This document shows positions 53,208 through 62,300 of a DNA stretch of 64,000 nucleotides, one piece after another. The stretch's first letter is position 1. Each line of letters starts with the position of its first letter. The notes under the pieces are model-generated. The model worked only from the letters and a program-made list of their open reading frames with translations. It ran no database searches and had not been told where the DNA came from. The DNA lies in contig JACJXP010000002.1 of NCBI GenBank assembly GCA_020636575.1, positions 372,001 through 436,000 on the forward strand. The letters are read 5' to 3'. This stretch comes from Chitinophagales bacterium. Lineage in GTDB: Bacteria > Bacteroidota > Bacteroidia > Chitinophagales > Chitinophagaceae. Both the position numbers and the translations under genes were made by a program.

Positions 53208-55283
53208 TTAGTCTATGATCACAAGACCTGATACGATCTTGCTTGTGTAAGTATCTGATACTTTCACAGCATAAACTCCACGACCATGCTTGCTCAGATC
53301 AAAATCCATCCTTAAGTAAGGTGCTGAGTTATAGCTCAATATAAACTCCTTACGCTCCACTAAACGACCTCTTGAGTCAAATATCGATACTACTCTCTTC
53401 TCACCATAATTGCTCTGGTAGAACAATCTTACCTGGAACTGGCCTGAGTTCGGATTCGGATAGATCCACAGTTTGTCTGAAGCCTCTGCTCCGATCACTA
53501 ACTGGTTCGTTGTGCTTACACAACCATTAACATCGGTAACGGTAGCCTCGTAGGTTCCCATACCATCTACATCTACTAATTGTGTATTGCTGTTACCTGC
53601 CAGAATCTGACCATTCAATGTCCATACCCAGTTTGATGCAGCAGGGCTGCTTGTACCGGTTACGGTTGTTGTCTGACCAGGAGCCAGTGACAGATCACCT
53701 GCAGAGATACTTACGTTTGGTAAGCCATTCACTGTAAGTGTAGCTGAGCCACTGTTCACTGAACCACATGGTCCGGCTGAGATCACTACCCTGTAGCGGT
53801 TGCCACTCATTGATAATGCTACTCCTGCAAGATTTAACGTACTACTTGTTGCACCGCTGATATTAGACCATGTTGCACCTGCATCAGTACTTATCTGCCA
53901 CTGATAGGTCAATGGTCCGCCACTTGCACTTACACTGAACGATGCATCACTACCCACACATACTGCTGTACTACTTGGGTTCACTACTCCACTAACAGGA
54001 TTGCTTACACTCACCGGTACACTTGTTGTCGCTGATTGACACAATGGTGTCGCAAAGCTTACCTGGTAAGTCGCATCCGCTGTCGGATTCACATAGATCG
54101 TTGTAGCCAGTCCGCCTGTATATGCTGTTGTCGCTGTTGCATCTGTCCACATCGTTCCGGCCGGACCTGTCCAGGTACCCTGGGCAAATACAGGTGCTGC
54201 ATAGGTAACATCTACAAACAGATCGGTCAATAGACCATCATCTCCACCAAAGGCATCATAGAAGTAGAAGCTCCAGTCTCCGTTCGGATCACCTACCAGC
54301 ATGTCATTTACATCATTGGTAGTTGTATTGAATCCTGGAGCACCAGATACTGTAAATGCCATTGGAGCAAATGTACCTGTCCTTGGTGCTGGTGCTGCTG
54401 AAATATCATCTGTTGACAACGCATCAAAGTAAGTACCAAGGAAGTCATCAGTACTGCCACCTATCTGCCAGAACAGGTTCAGGTTCTCACCAGTTGGTGA
54501 TTCGATATTACCACCTACATCACTTGCCCATGTATGGGTCATATTAAAGCCCCATGCAATATTGCTGATCACTGAACCGGCTGGTATGCCTGATACAGTT
54601 ACTGTCTCATGTACAATATTGGCTACACCATTGGTCAATACTGTTGAGAGACCTGTCTTGCTAAACATATCTGTCTGTGGTACTGATACAGTATTGGTCA
54701 AAGACAACTGCTGTATTGTTCCTGTACAAATATCTGCACTGGCAGGAGCTACTACCGGTATGATCGGTGTAACGGTCAATACCGCAGCATTTGTAAAGTC
54801 AGGACCTGAACAACCACCTTCAACGATCGCCCTGTATTGATTGCCAGTCATAGAAGCATCTACAGGATCAATTGTTAGCGTTGGGGTTGTTGCCCCGCTA
54901 TAAATACCGCCATCAACTATATTCTGCCATACTGATGGCAGTGTATAAGTAAAGGTGATTGACCAGTTATTCAATGTACCTACATCACCGCTATACCAGT
55001 CTGATAAGCCTAACTGCCAGTTACCATTTAACACAGTATACAAATCAGACCATGGCATACCATTAGCTGAAGTTTGGTAATGAGCTGAAGGACCATAACC
55101 ACTGAGCCTGTCAGCTCTGAATGTACCTGTACGAGGGGCCGCGGCACCACTTAAAGGAACAGTACCCGTTGAACTAATAATGGTATTGGTAAAGTTGTCA
55201 GATGAATTGGAACCTGAACCATTATCCAGTTCTCCTATCAGGTTCAGGCTAACTCCGTTAGGTGCAATGATATTGTTTTCCAT
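53208..55283 (-). CDS. C-terminal part of a type IX-secreted multidomain surface protein
   Basis: In-frame distal segment, 691 aa, of a much larger gene that begins at 57979. The ATG at 55283 lies inside a P-domain (proprotein-convertase-like) and is not a true start; just upstream in another frame are residues completing that domain. The order is: P-like domain (to about residue 110), a linker with a G/Y/T-rich segment, a second P-like domain (about 205-365), an Ig-like PKD/SprB-type repeat with YQWQISTDAGATWSNISG at about 450-540, another short repeat, then a type IX sorting domain at about 615-691, with IYPNPNSGQFQVRL and RGVYAVKVSD. The protein is expected at the cell surface as an adhesin-like product. 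Confidence 0.8.
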   Translation of the reverse strand: MENNIIAPNGVSLNLIGELDNGSGSNSSDNFTNTIISSTGTVPLSGAAAPRTGTFRADRLSGYGPSAHYQTSANGMPWSDLYTVLNGNWQLGLSDWYSGDVGTLNNWSITFTYTLPSVWQNIVDGGIYSGATTPTLTIDPVDASMTGNQYRAIVEGGCSGPDFTNAAVLTVTPIIPVVAPASADICTGTIQQLSLTNTVSVPQTDMFSKTGLSTVLTNGVANIVHETVTVSGIPAGSVISNIAWGFNMTHTWASDVGGNIESPTGENLNLFWQIGGSTDDFLGTYFDALSTDDISAAPAPRTGTFAPMAFTVSGAPGFNTTTNDVNDMLVGDPNGDWSFYFYDAFGGDDGLLTDLFVDVTYAAPVFAQGTWTGPAGTMWTDATATTAYTGGLATTIYVNPTADATYQVSFATPLCQSATTSVPVSVSNPVSGVVNPSSTAVCVGSDASFSVSASGGPLTYQWQISTDAGATWSNISGATSSTLNLAGVALSMSGNRYRVVISAGPCGSVNSGSATLTVNGLPNVSISAGDLSLAPGQTTTVTGTSSPAASNWVWTLNGQILAGNSNTQLVDVDGMGTYEATVTDVNGCVSTTNQLVIGAEASDKLWIYPNPNSGQFQVRLFYQSNYGEKRVVSIFDSRGRLVERKEFILSYNSAPYLRMDFDLSKHGRGVYAVKVSDTYTSKIVSGLVIID

Positions 55284-57226
55284 ATCACCAACATAAGTGT
55301 GGTCTATATTAACCTTTATACTTACATCAGTAATAACTGCATCCGCAGAATACCAGATACTGCAATTGTGCTATAAACACCTGCAGGATCTGCATCCGGT
55401 ACTGCAAGAGGTGTGTTATTAGTAAATGTCATAGTATGTGGCGTGTTGGATCACCCCCGGTTTGCCATTGATAAGCAGGATATGAACCTTCAGCCATTGC
55501 AGAAAATGTCGCACTGTTCACCGCATACAGCTGATGTATTACTTGGATGACCTGGTAATAACTACAGGTACGCATGGCTGAATATCTACAATATATTCTT
55601 CCGTTTCACCAAAGCCAGTAATCTCTTCGCATGGGAGAAACCGTCAGGATAAAAACCATAAGAGCTTCTTATTCTCATACCCGTAACACCAGTTTGTTAC
55701 GTTGAAGGTATATCTAAAAACCTATCGTAAAATAGCATCCGGGTTTGACAGCACATCAAAGGATCGCAACTTGTACCGATCCTGGACTTCAGCTTCATAA
55801 ATACCATTATGATTATAGTCAATCCATACTGCATAGCCATCAAGGCCCAATAGAAGCCCGGTATGCAACACTTATATGGGGTTTAATGTTCCTGAATAGA
55901 GAGTTGTTGGCGGCAGCGTTGATTTATAATCGCCATAGCCATTAGGAGAACATGCACTGCACATTATCCAATGTACTGATCGCCACTCTTGTAATAACAT
56001 CATCATCTGTACAATCCTCAACAGGTGGTGTACAATAACATTGCAGGAATGGATTTAAAGTGACTTGGTAACAGGTGTTGAGGTTGTCATGCTGCTGTTG
56101 GTACAGGTACATGTTACACACTGATACCAGGTAACTCCCAATACAGTTGCTGTATAGAATGGATAAATAGCTCCAGGAATATCAGTCCAAATCCTGAACC
56201 TGTATTCTGCTGATTGCCACTGATAAGTAACGTTATTACCCGTTGTGGTATTCTCCAAGGCTAAGATCCACCGTATTGCCATAGTTGCAAACTAGTTGGA
56301 GAAGAAGCCAATGAATTACCTGGATCAGGTGTACCTGAACAAGGCGGGTTAGCTACTAATTTACAAGATAGTCTTCTACCTGTCCATAGGTTGAATTACC
56401 ACAAGGTACTATTTGGACCAAAAAGAAGAATCATGTAGTCGAACTCTCATTTGAGCTGTACCCGGTGTGGCTGTCACAGGTATAAGAATAACTCCGCTAT
56501 GAGGCCAACTCCCTAATGGTGATGATAAATATTTGCTCACCAGCATCATTAAAGTCACCATCAAATTATAGTCAATCCAAACCAAGACCTGATCAGTTGG
56601 ATATGGGTGATCAATTTAACAGTAACAGTTATCGGTATATAAGGTTCCCTTGAGTGCATTGGTAGAAAGAGCAGTAAAGTCTTCGTAACCTGCTGTACCT
56701 GAAAATGAAGTATTATCAATTGAACCAAACTGCACACGGCTGATCTTTTCAAAAAGAAAAGTACTTGTTGCGCCTGCTGTACAATAACAGTTCAGATAAC
56801 TGTTCATAGATTACCTGCACAGGTGCAGAAGTAGCTGACAATGTGCTAAATGTACAAGTGACTACACACTGATACCAGGTAGCAACGGTTTGTGAAGTTG
56901 AAATATTGTACTTTTGCACCGAAGTTAGTCCATGGACCAGTGTAGATGAAGGACCTGATTGCCATTGATAGGTAGTTCCCGCACCCTGTGCATTTTGCAA
57001 CGAAGATCCGAAATTAACGCCTGAACAAGCCTGGGGGACAGATGATACTGTATTACCTGGGTCAGGCGTGCCGGCACAGTTCAAATTTGGTAGTACATTA
57101 ACTGAATAGTCTTCTATCTCACCAAATGTATAGCTTGTGCAACCATCCAGGTAGGTGCAGTGGCACCCCATACTACTCCCGCATCCGAGTTACACCAGTT
57201 GTTGCTGTGCCAGGAACATTTTATAC
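55284..57226 (-). pseudogene. Frameshifted middle region of the type IX cargo gene (GEVED domains)
   Basis: Minus-strand remnants in all three frames align to one protein: GEVED domains and Ig-like linkers. Examples are GCTSYTFGEIEDYSVNV (near 57130), GATSTFLFEKISRVQFG (near 56760), TYQWQSAEYRFRIWTD (near 56190) and a third GEVED-like DYN segment near 55800. Single-base gains or losses, several in homopolymers, break the frame repeatedly. Between 57150 and 57240 alone I count at least three or four, each repairable by one base. Either the gene decayed recently or the assembly is poor here. The sharp edges, with clean frames on both sides, favour a sequence-quality artefact. Confidence 0.8.
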
Positions 57227-57979
57227 CTAATGTATGTGGTCGGAAGAAGAAGTAGCAGACGCTACTAAATATGCTTCAGTTGCCAGGTCCCAAACTTCAT
57301 TCTGGTTCCAATCAATCATTGCCCATACATAATCATTGGCATCAGGGTCAATACTAACTGATATTGAAGTGGCGTCACCCTGCGTAACAGTGGCCTGCTG
57401 AGCAGTGTAATCGTTAAGCCCGGCTACTCCAGCTGTAGTATTGTTTATTCCCGCATAAGTTACGTTTGTGACAAACTCAAAAGTTACACTGCTTGTAGCG
57501 GGAGCACAATATGCATCAGGTAGAACACTGTTCTGGCTGGTGCTATTTGTCATGTCCTGTAAGAACTTGCCATATTTTGCATTAATTGTAGCAATATCTC
57601 CTTTTTTCCTCAGCGCTTCTATTTCTTTCATGATATTGAGGTACTCCGTTTTTCTATTTGGAGCTATCACTTTTTTCTCCTGACTAACGTTGAAAGGCTT
57701 TGAATTCCTTCCACTCAATGTAGTATTTGAAACATTGGTTTTGGGGGAGTTTGTTGAAGTGTTTGTTGAAGAGTTTGTTGAAGACTTTGATGTAACCGTC
57801 AAAGTTTCCTTATCCTTTGTTTTCTTATTGGCTGCCTCAGTCTTTTGAGCTCCTACAGTTTGACCTGTAACCAGCATAAGAATTAACACTGACATTAAAG
57901 ACAAGCAAAATGTCCTTAACGTCGCAAACGTAGAGGTTGGTTGCATAAACAGTTGATTGTTTTGGTTAACGAAAAACAC
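57227..57979 (-). CDS. N-terminal part of the type IX-secreted protein
   Basis: The first 250 residues of the cargo gene, which runs on in other frames to 53208. It starts MFFVNQNNQLFMQPTS, with a hydrophobic signal segment FCLSLMSVLILMLVTGQTVGAQ, then a Ser/Thr/Lys-rich linker (SSTNSSTNTSTNSPKTN), a Lys-rich helix and the first GEVED domain (YVWAMIDWNQNEVWDLATEAY). It ends at a frameshift stop within this domain. A shorter start at the internal Met12 is equally consistent with the signal peptide. Confidence 0.75.
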   Translation of the reverse strand: MFFVNQNNQLFMQPTSTFATLRTFCLSLMSVLILMLVTGQTVGAQKTEAANKKTKDKETLTVTSKSSTNSSTNTSTNSPKTNVSNTTLSGRNSKPFNVSQEKKVIAPNRKTEYLNIMKEIEALRKKGDIATINAKYGKFLQDMTNSTSQNSVLPDAYCAPATSSVTFEFVTNVTYAGINNTTAGVAGLNDYTAQQATVTQGDATSISVSIDPDANDYVWAMIDWNQNEVWDLATEAYLVASATSSSDHIH

Positions 57980-58090
57980 TATTTACAGCAATGCGCTGAA
58001 AATGAGCTATGAAAATTAGTCCTTTTTTGAATAAAATTATTTTTTTGTAGAAAAATTATTTTAATGTTCCGGTAATCAGGCAGCTATTCC

Positions 58091-58136
58091 AAAAAAAACG
58101 ACCAGATAATGATCTTTAAAAGATATTACCTGGTCA
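58091..58136 (-). terminator. Terminator after the PUR-family gene (minus strand)
   Basis: Stem GACCAG/CTGGTC (58100-58105, 58130-58135) with an inner ATCTTT/AAAGAT stem and a run of eight T residues on the minus strand. Confidence 0.75.
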
Positions 58137-58154
58137 TATTATTAAAATAATTAA

Positions 58155-58619
58155 TTACCACTTATCCACCTCTTCGGAACTGCTGTCCGAGGCAGCATTA
58201 TCATCGGCCGTACTGGCTACCGGGGTTGGGTCAGCACTTTCCTGATCGTTGTCGGCGGCAGGCTGGTCTACAGAAGCTTCTGCTTTTACTTCATTTGACT
58301 CCGAACCTGATACTGAATCTTCTCCGGTATCATCATGGTTAAATGCATCAAAATCGAAGTCTGGCATCAGCTCTGTCTTTACATAGTCAACAGCCTCCCC
58401 TAATGCTTTAATAAATTTATTGAAGTCTTCCTTGTACAGGAAAACTTTGTGTCTGTCGTAACCGTTATCATCAAATCTTTTACGGCTTTCAGTAATTGTA
58501 AGATAATAATCATTACCCCGGGTAGCTCTTACATCAAAGAAATAGGTGCGTCTTTTACCAGCCCTGATCCTTTTACTGTAAATACTTTCCATTTTCTTGT
58601 CGTTATTCTCGTACGCCAC
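58155..58619 (-). CDS. PUR-family (DUF3276) nucleic-acid-binding protein
   Basis: A 154-aa protein. The N-terminal 88 residues form a PUR domain: SIYSKRIRAGKRRTYFFDVRAT, YYLTITESRKRFDDNGYDRHKVFLYKEDF and FIKALGEAVDYV. Bacterial PUR proteins bind single-stranded nucleic acid. The C-terminal about 65 residues are an acidic, low-complexity Asp/Ser/Glu tail (SDSSSEEVDKW at the end) that is probably disordered. A promoter with TTG-N19-TATATTTG lies 48 nt upstream. Confidence 0.9.
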   Translation of the reverse strand: MAYENNDKKMESIYSKRIRAGKRRTYFFDVRATRGNDYYLTITESRKRFDDNGYDRHKVFLYKEDFNKFIKALGEAVDYVKTELMPDFDFDAFNHDDTGEDSVSGSESNEVKAEASVDQPAADNDQESADPTPVASTADDNAASDSSSEEVDKW

Positions 58620-58666
58620 AGTTTTAAATTTTAGCAGTTAGTTAATGCCTTAAATTATTAAGGACA

Positions 58667-58696
58667 CAAATATAGAGATGTTTTTGAAACAGCCAA
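58667..58696 (-). promoter_or_regulatory. Sigma-A promoter of the PUR gene
   Basis: On the minus strand, TTG (58696-58694), a 19-nt spacer and TATATTTG (58674-58667). Confidence 0.7.
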
Positions 58697-58757
58697 ATTC
58701 AAATGAAACGCTAATACATTAGCATTCAGCCAGTTTTATTTGATCCTCATGTTAGTT

Positions 58758-60611
58758 TCAATTCTGAGTCGTTATATCAGTATCTCTTGGATCGTTGCCT
58801 TTCTGCTGCCGGTCATACATTTTAGCGTAATAGCCCTGCTTTGCGATCAATTCTTTATGCGTTCCCTGCTCAATAATTACGCCGTCATCAATCACCACTA
58901 CTTTATCAAAATTTAAAAGAGAAAATATTCTGTGAGTAATAATAATAGCGGTTTTATCAGCAAGTACTTTATCCAGGTTACCAATGATCTCTTTTTCTGT
59001 TCCTGCATCCACAGCGCTAAGGCAATCATCAAATATGACGAGCTCAACATCCTTTGCAAGCGCCCGGGCAATGGATATCCTTTGTTTTTGGCCACCGCTA
59101 AGCGTTACCCCTCTCTCCCCTACCATAGTATCATAGCCATCTGAAAACTGCATTATTTCTTTATCAATTACCGCTTGTTCGGCAGCCTCCTGAATTGCTT
59201 CATTACTCATGTCATGTTTGCCAAAAGCTATATTATTGGCTACTGTATCACTGAACAGAAACACTTCCTGGGGAACATAGGCAATACTATTTCTTAGCTT
59301 ACTCACATCCAGTTCTTCTATATTTTTCTTCCCTATCGTTATGCTTCCTTTTGTTGTATTATACATTCGTAATAACAACTGGGCTATTGTTGATTTACCA
59401 CTTCCTGTTTTGCCGATGATAGCTATTTTTTCTCCTGTACAAATTTTAAGATCAAAGTTTTTTAATGCCCTGATCCCTGTATGCGGATAAGTGAAATCAA
59501 CATCCCTGAATTCAATATCCCCTTTTATTGGTTCACCGGAAGCAGCTGGGGCAGAAACTATATCAGGAGTAATGCTGAGGAACTCGTTGATCCTTTTTTG
59601 TGAAGCTCCTGCCCGTTGTATCATACTTGCAGTAAGGCCAATAGCACTAACTGGAAAGGTCAGCATATTAACATACATCACAAATTCAACAATGGTACTT
59701 AAGCTTATATCATGTGTTCCATTAATATAATATAGCCCCCCGATCATCACCGTCAGCAATGTACTGATCCCGATCAACAGGGTGATCGAAGGAAAATAAA
59801 TCGCTTCCACCTGTGCCAGGCTCAGTGCATTTTTTCGCAGATCCTCGGTATTCTTAGCAAAAAAACCAAGCATTGCCTTTTCCTGTACGAAAGATTTAAT
59901 CACCCTTATCCCTGAATAAGACTCCTGTGCATTTGTGGTCAGTGTAGATAAAGACTGCTGAATTCTTTCGCTTCGTTTATGAATGGTATTATTAATAAGG
60001 TATATAGCAATGGCCAGTACAGGTAACGGTATCAACACATAAAGCGTAAGCTCAGGGCTGCGCTTTATCATAAAGAAAACACAAAGCGAAATCACAAAAA
60101 CAAGGTTTGCAAGGTACATGACTGCCGGACCTGTGAACATTCGAACCCGGCTTACATCTTCAGATATCCGGTTCATCATATCTCCCGTACTATGTCCTTT
60201 GTAAAAGGCTGTATCCAGCCGCTGATATTGCTGAAAAATGCTGTTTTTTTGGTCAAACTCTATATGACGGCTCATTACAATAATCGTTTGCCGCATAAGA
60301 AAAAGAAAGAATCCCCGTAAAAGGGCCAGTACCAGGATAGTGATCCCACATACTGCAACCACCTTAACTACTGTACTGATATTTTCTACCTGGTCAATAA
60401 ATCTCTGCACCAAAATATCATACTCCGGAGGATTTGCCGAAGGTCTATAACCGGGCAGATTTAATTTTCGTTGTACAAAGTCTATTACAAACCCGGTTAC
60501 CTGCGGAGATAATACATTAAAATAATTGGAAAAAAATACAAAAACGACTCCGGCAGCGAACCGGAACCGGTATTTCCAGAAGTATTTATTTAATGTTTTA
60601 AGATGTTTCAA
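58758..60611 (-). CDS. ABC transporter, fused permease and ATPase
   Basis: A 617-aa half-transporter of the exporter type. Six membrane helices are in residues 1-320. The ATPase has Walker A GKTGSGKST near 395-405, Q-loop AYVPQEVFLF, signature LSGGQKQRISIARAL, Walker B VELVIFDDCLSAVD and an H-loop ITHRIFS. It would act as a homodimer or with a partner encoded elsewhere. The substrate (lipid, peptide or drug) is not deducible. The gene stands alone. Confidence 0.93.
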   Translation of the reverse strand: MKHLKTLNKYFWKYRFRFAAGVVFVFFSNYFNVLSPQVTGFVIDFVQRKLNLPGYRPSANPPEYDILVQRFIDQVENISTVVKVVAVCGITILVLALLRGFFLFLMRQTIIVMSRHIEFDQKNSIFQQYQRLDTAFYKGHSTGDMMNRISEDVSRVRMFTGPAVMYLANLVFVISLCVFFMIKRSPELTLYVLIPLPVLAIAIYLINNTIHKRSERIQQSLSTLTTNAQESYSGIRVIKSFVQEKAMLGFFAKNTEDLRKNALSLAQVEAIYFPSITLLIGISTLLTVMIGGLYYINGTHDISLSTIVEFVMYVNMLTFPVSAIGLTASMIQRAGASQKRINEFLSITPDIVSAPAASGEPIKGDIEFRDVDFTYPHTGIRALKNFDLKICTGEKIAIIGKTGSGKSTIAQLLLRMYNTTKGSITIGKKNIEELDVSKLRNSIAYVPQEVFLFSDTVANNIAFGKHDMSNEAIQEAAEQAVIDKEIMQFSDGYDTMVGERGVTLSGGQKQRISIARALAKDVELVIFDDCLSAVDAGTEKEIIGNLDKVLADKTAIIITHRIFSLLNFDKVVVIDDGVIIEQGTHKELIAKQGYYAKMYDRQQKGNDPRDTDITTQN

Positions 60612-60687
60612 ACCCAGGTTTACACGAAAATAGTCGATGACAGATTAATATTTGGAAGATAAGGCCTTGCACATTTATTTTGCACCC

Positions 60688-60772
60688 GGAGAGATGGCAG
60701 AGCGGTCGAATGCGGCGGTCTTGAAAACCGTTGACTGTAACAGGTCCGGGGGTTCGAATCCCTCTCTCTCCG
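60688..60772 (+). tRNA. tRNA-Ser (TGA)
   Basis: An 85-nt class II tRNA. Acceptor GGAGAGA pairs with TCTCTCC, with discriminator G. The anticodon arm CGGTCTTGAAAACCG gives TGA. The T-arm is GGGGGTTCGAATCCC. No CCA is encoded. Its last 19 nt and the following terminator are duplicated exactly at 61101-61151. Confidence 0.95.
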
Positions 60773-60804
60773 CTTTACCCTCCATAGCTTTAGCGATGGA
60801 GGGT
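60754..60804 (+). repeat. 51-bp direct repeat, copy 1 (tRNA-Ser 3' end plus terminator)
   Basis: Identical over 51 bp to 61101-61151. It covers the T-loop, acceptor 3' strand and discriminator of tRNA-Ser (60754-60772) and the downstream terminator hairpin to 60804. Confidence 0.97.
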
Positions 60805-60807
60805 TTT
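60777..60807 (+). terminator. Terminator after tRNA-Ser
   Basis: ACCCTCCAT / ATGGAGGGT (60777-60785, 60796-60804) with an inner AGC/GC(G) pairing and TTTT after it. Confidence 0.82.
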
Positions 60808-60826
60808 CTTTATAAATTATCCTATT

Positions 60827-61066
60827 ATGAATCAGGTGGTTTATATCTTACTGTGCAATGATGGTACTTTCTATACTGGTTGCACCCAAAACCTTGAAGA
60901 AAGACTAGTAAGGCATCAAAAAGGGTTTGTAGACTCAACTAAATATAAACTTCCAATTCAACTAGTGTTTTATTGCGTTTTTACTAATAAATCTAAAGCC
61001 TTTGAGTTTGAAAAATATCTGAAATCTGGATCGGGAATTGCATTTAGAAATAAGCATCTCGTTTAG
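60827..61066 (+). CDS. Small GIY-YIG nuclease-family protein
   Basis: A 79-aa single-domain GIY-YIG protein. The motif is split as VYILLCNDGTFYTGCTQNLEERLVRH: VYI for GIY, YTG for YIG, with the catalytic Arg in EERLVRH. Then KYKLPIQLVFYCVF and the catalytic Glu in AFEFEKYLKSGSGIAFRNKHL follow the usual small-family pattern. It is about the same length as the standalone UvrC-N-like proteins of Bacteroidota. No promoter of the TAnnTTTG kind is seen. It is enclosed by perfect 51-bp repeats derived from tRNA-Ser. Confidence 0.9.
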   Translation: MNQVVYILLCNDGTFYTGCTQNLEERLVRHQKGFVDSTKYKLPIQLVFYCVFTNKSKAFEFEKYLKSGSGIAFRNKHLV

Positions 61067-61100
61067 TAATTCCTCCTTCGCTTAAGCTTCGGAGGCCGAG

Positions 61101-61151
61101 TCGAATCCCTCTCTCTCCGCTTTACCCTCCATAGCTTTAGCGATGGAGGGT
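61101..61151 (+). repeat. 51-bp direct repeat, copy 2
   Basis: Exact copy of 60754-60804. It includes a partial tRNA-Ser 3' end and a second copy of the terminator hairpin (stem 61124-61132 / 61143-61151, then T-rich sequence). The T-stem partner needed for a full tRNA is absent. Confidence 0.97.
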
Positions 61152-61154
61152 ATT

Positions 61155-62162
61155 TTATTTTTTTCTTACTACCAGGCTGCTTTCTAAAACAATATTCTGA
61201 GATGTACCTTTTGGATCATTTATTAAGCCGAGCAGGATCTCAGTTGCTTTTTCCGCTTGTTCATATGGAAATTGTTCTACTGAAACAATTGGCGGATTAT
61301 CCAGGTAAGTGGTAAGTGGTAAATTGGCATAGCTTCCGAAAAAAATATCTTTATTGATCTGCAAACCATGGGTTTTTGCATATTGCATAGCATCCAGGGC
61401 TACATAATCATTAAATGCAATTACAGCGGTAGGCGGTTTTTTTAATGAAAGTAATTTCTGCATGGCTTTTGCAGTTTTTTCCGAACTAAGATCAGTAGCC
61501 ACCATTAAATTATCCTCCAATTCAATCCTATTTTTTTGAAGTGCATGTTTATAACCTGTCAGCCTCTGTTGCGAATGCACCAAATTATCAGGGCCCTTTA
61601 TAAAACCGATCCTCTTATGCCCTGCATTAACTAGCCAGTCTACTAACTCAACAGAACTATTTTCAAGATTGCAGGAGACCGCATTTATATTTTCCAGGTC
61701 AGGCAACCGGTCAAAAAACACTACAGGAATATTAAGGGCTTTCAATTGCTCAAAATGATCATAGTTTTTTGTTGTTTTTGCCAATGAAACCAATATGCCA
61801 TCCACCCTGTGTTTTCTCATCGTATCAGCAATCTGGATCTCCCTGTTCACATCATCATGTGACTGACCTATTAAAACAGTATAATCATTTTGCGTAGCTA
61901 TATCTTCTATACCATTAATTGCGATAGAGAAAAATTCCTCACTCAAGTTTGGGAGGATGACGCCAAGGGTCATTGTTTTTCCTTTTTTAAAAGATATAGC
62001 TGCCTGATTGGGCTCATAGTTTAGCTCTGCGGCCATCTTCCGCACTTCCATCTTAGTTTTAAGTCCAATACTGAGATGATCATGCAATGCCCTGGAAACA
62101 GTTGAAACTGACACATTCAACCTCTTTGCAATTTCTTTTATCGTAGCCGGTTTCTGACTCAT
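61155..62162 (-). CDS. LacI-family transcriptional regulator
   Basis: A 335-aa DNA-binding regulator. N-terminal helix-turn-helix TIKEIAKRLNVSVSTVSRAL, the hinge region and a periplasmic-binding-protein-like sugar domain (TLGVILPNLSEEFFSIAINGIED) are clear. It would respond to a sugar or nucleoside. No sugar-catabolic genes are adjacent. An 8-bp palindrome, GTTTAAAC, lies 16 nt upstream of the start codon (62179-62186), a possible autoregulatory site. Confidence 0.93.
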   Translation of the reverse strand: MSQKPATIKEIAKRLNVSVSTVSRALHDHLSIGLKTKMEVRKMAAELNYEPNQAAISFKKGKTMTLGVILPNLSEEFFSIAINGIEDIATQNDYTVLIGQSHDDVNREIQIADTMRKHRVDGILVSLAKTTKNYDHFEQLKALNIPVVFFDRLPDLENINAVSCNLENSSVELVDWLVNAGHKRIGFIKGPDNLVHSQQRLTGYKHALQKNRIELEDNLMVATDLSSEKTAKAMQKLLSLKKPPTAVIAFNDYVALDAMQYAKTHGLQINKDIFFGSYANLPLTTYLDNPPIVSVEQFPYEQAEKATEILLGLINDPKGTSQNIVLESSLVVRKK

Positions 62163-62278
62163 TATAAATTCACACCTGGTTTAAACAATAGCTGGAAATA
62201 ATATTTAAAGATATTCAAACAATGGCATTTCATTTATGCCAGGCTATTTTTGAGTTAATGAATGACAAGGTGTATAAT

Positions 62279-62300
62279 AAAACAAATGATAATTTGTTTT
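62279..62300. promoter_or_regulatory. Inverted repeat between lacI-like and CBS genes
   Basis: AAAACAAAT / ATTTGTTTT (62279-62287, 62292-62300) with a 4-nt spacer, 48 nt before the CBS gene. It may be an operator; it lacks the GC content of a terminator. Confidence 0.3.

Larger units (their letters stand above)
60805..61151 (+). mobile_element. Mini-cassette with GIY-YIG nuclease at the tRNA-Ser 3' end
   Basis: A 296-bp core (60805-61100) plus one copy of the 51-bp repeat. The repeat restores the tRNA 3' end, as seen for elements that insert in tRNA genes. The core carries one ORF, a small GIY-YIG nuclease. There is no integrase. A palindromic hairpin CCTCC-TTC-GCTTAAGC-TTC-GGAGG (61072-61095) sits next to the second repeat. 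The structure suggests a homing-like unit spread by its nuclease; this is an inference from arrangement. Confidence 0.6.

Noticed and set aside
54036..54840. Short plus-strand ORFs opposite the type IX cargo gene
   Set aside because: They are antisense of Ser/Thr/Gly-rich repeats in the real gene.
60652..60861. 69-codon ORF running through tRNA-Ser
   Set aside because: It crosses the full tRNA and terminator, and its peptide (AERSNAAVLKT) is a typical tRNA-Ser translation artefact.
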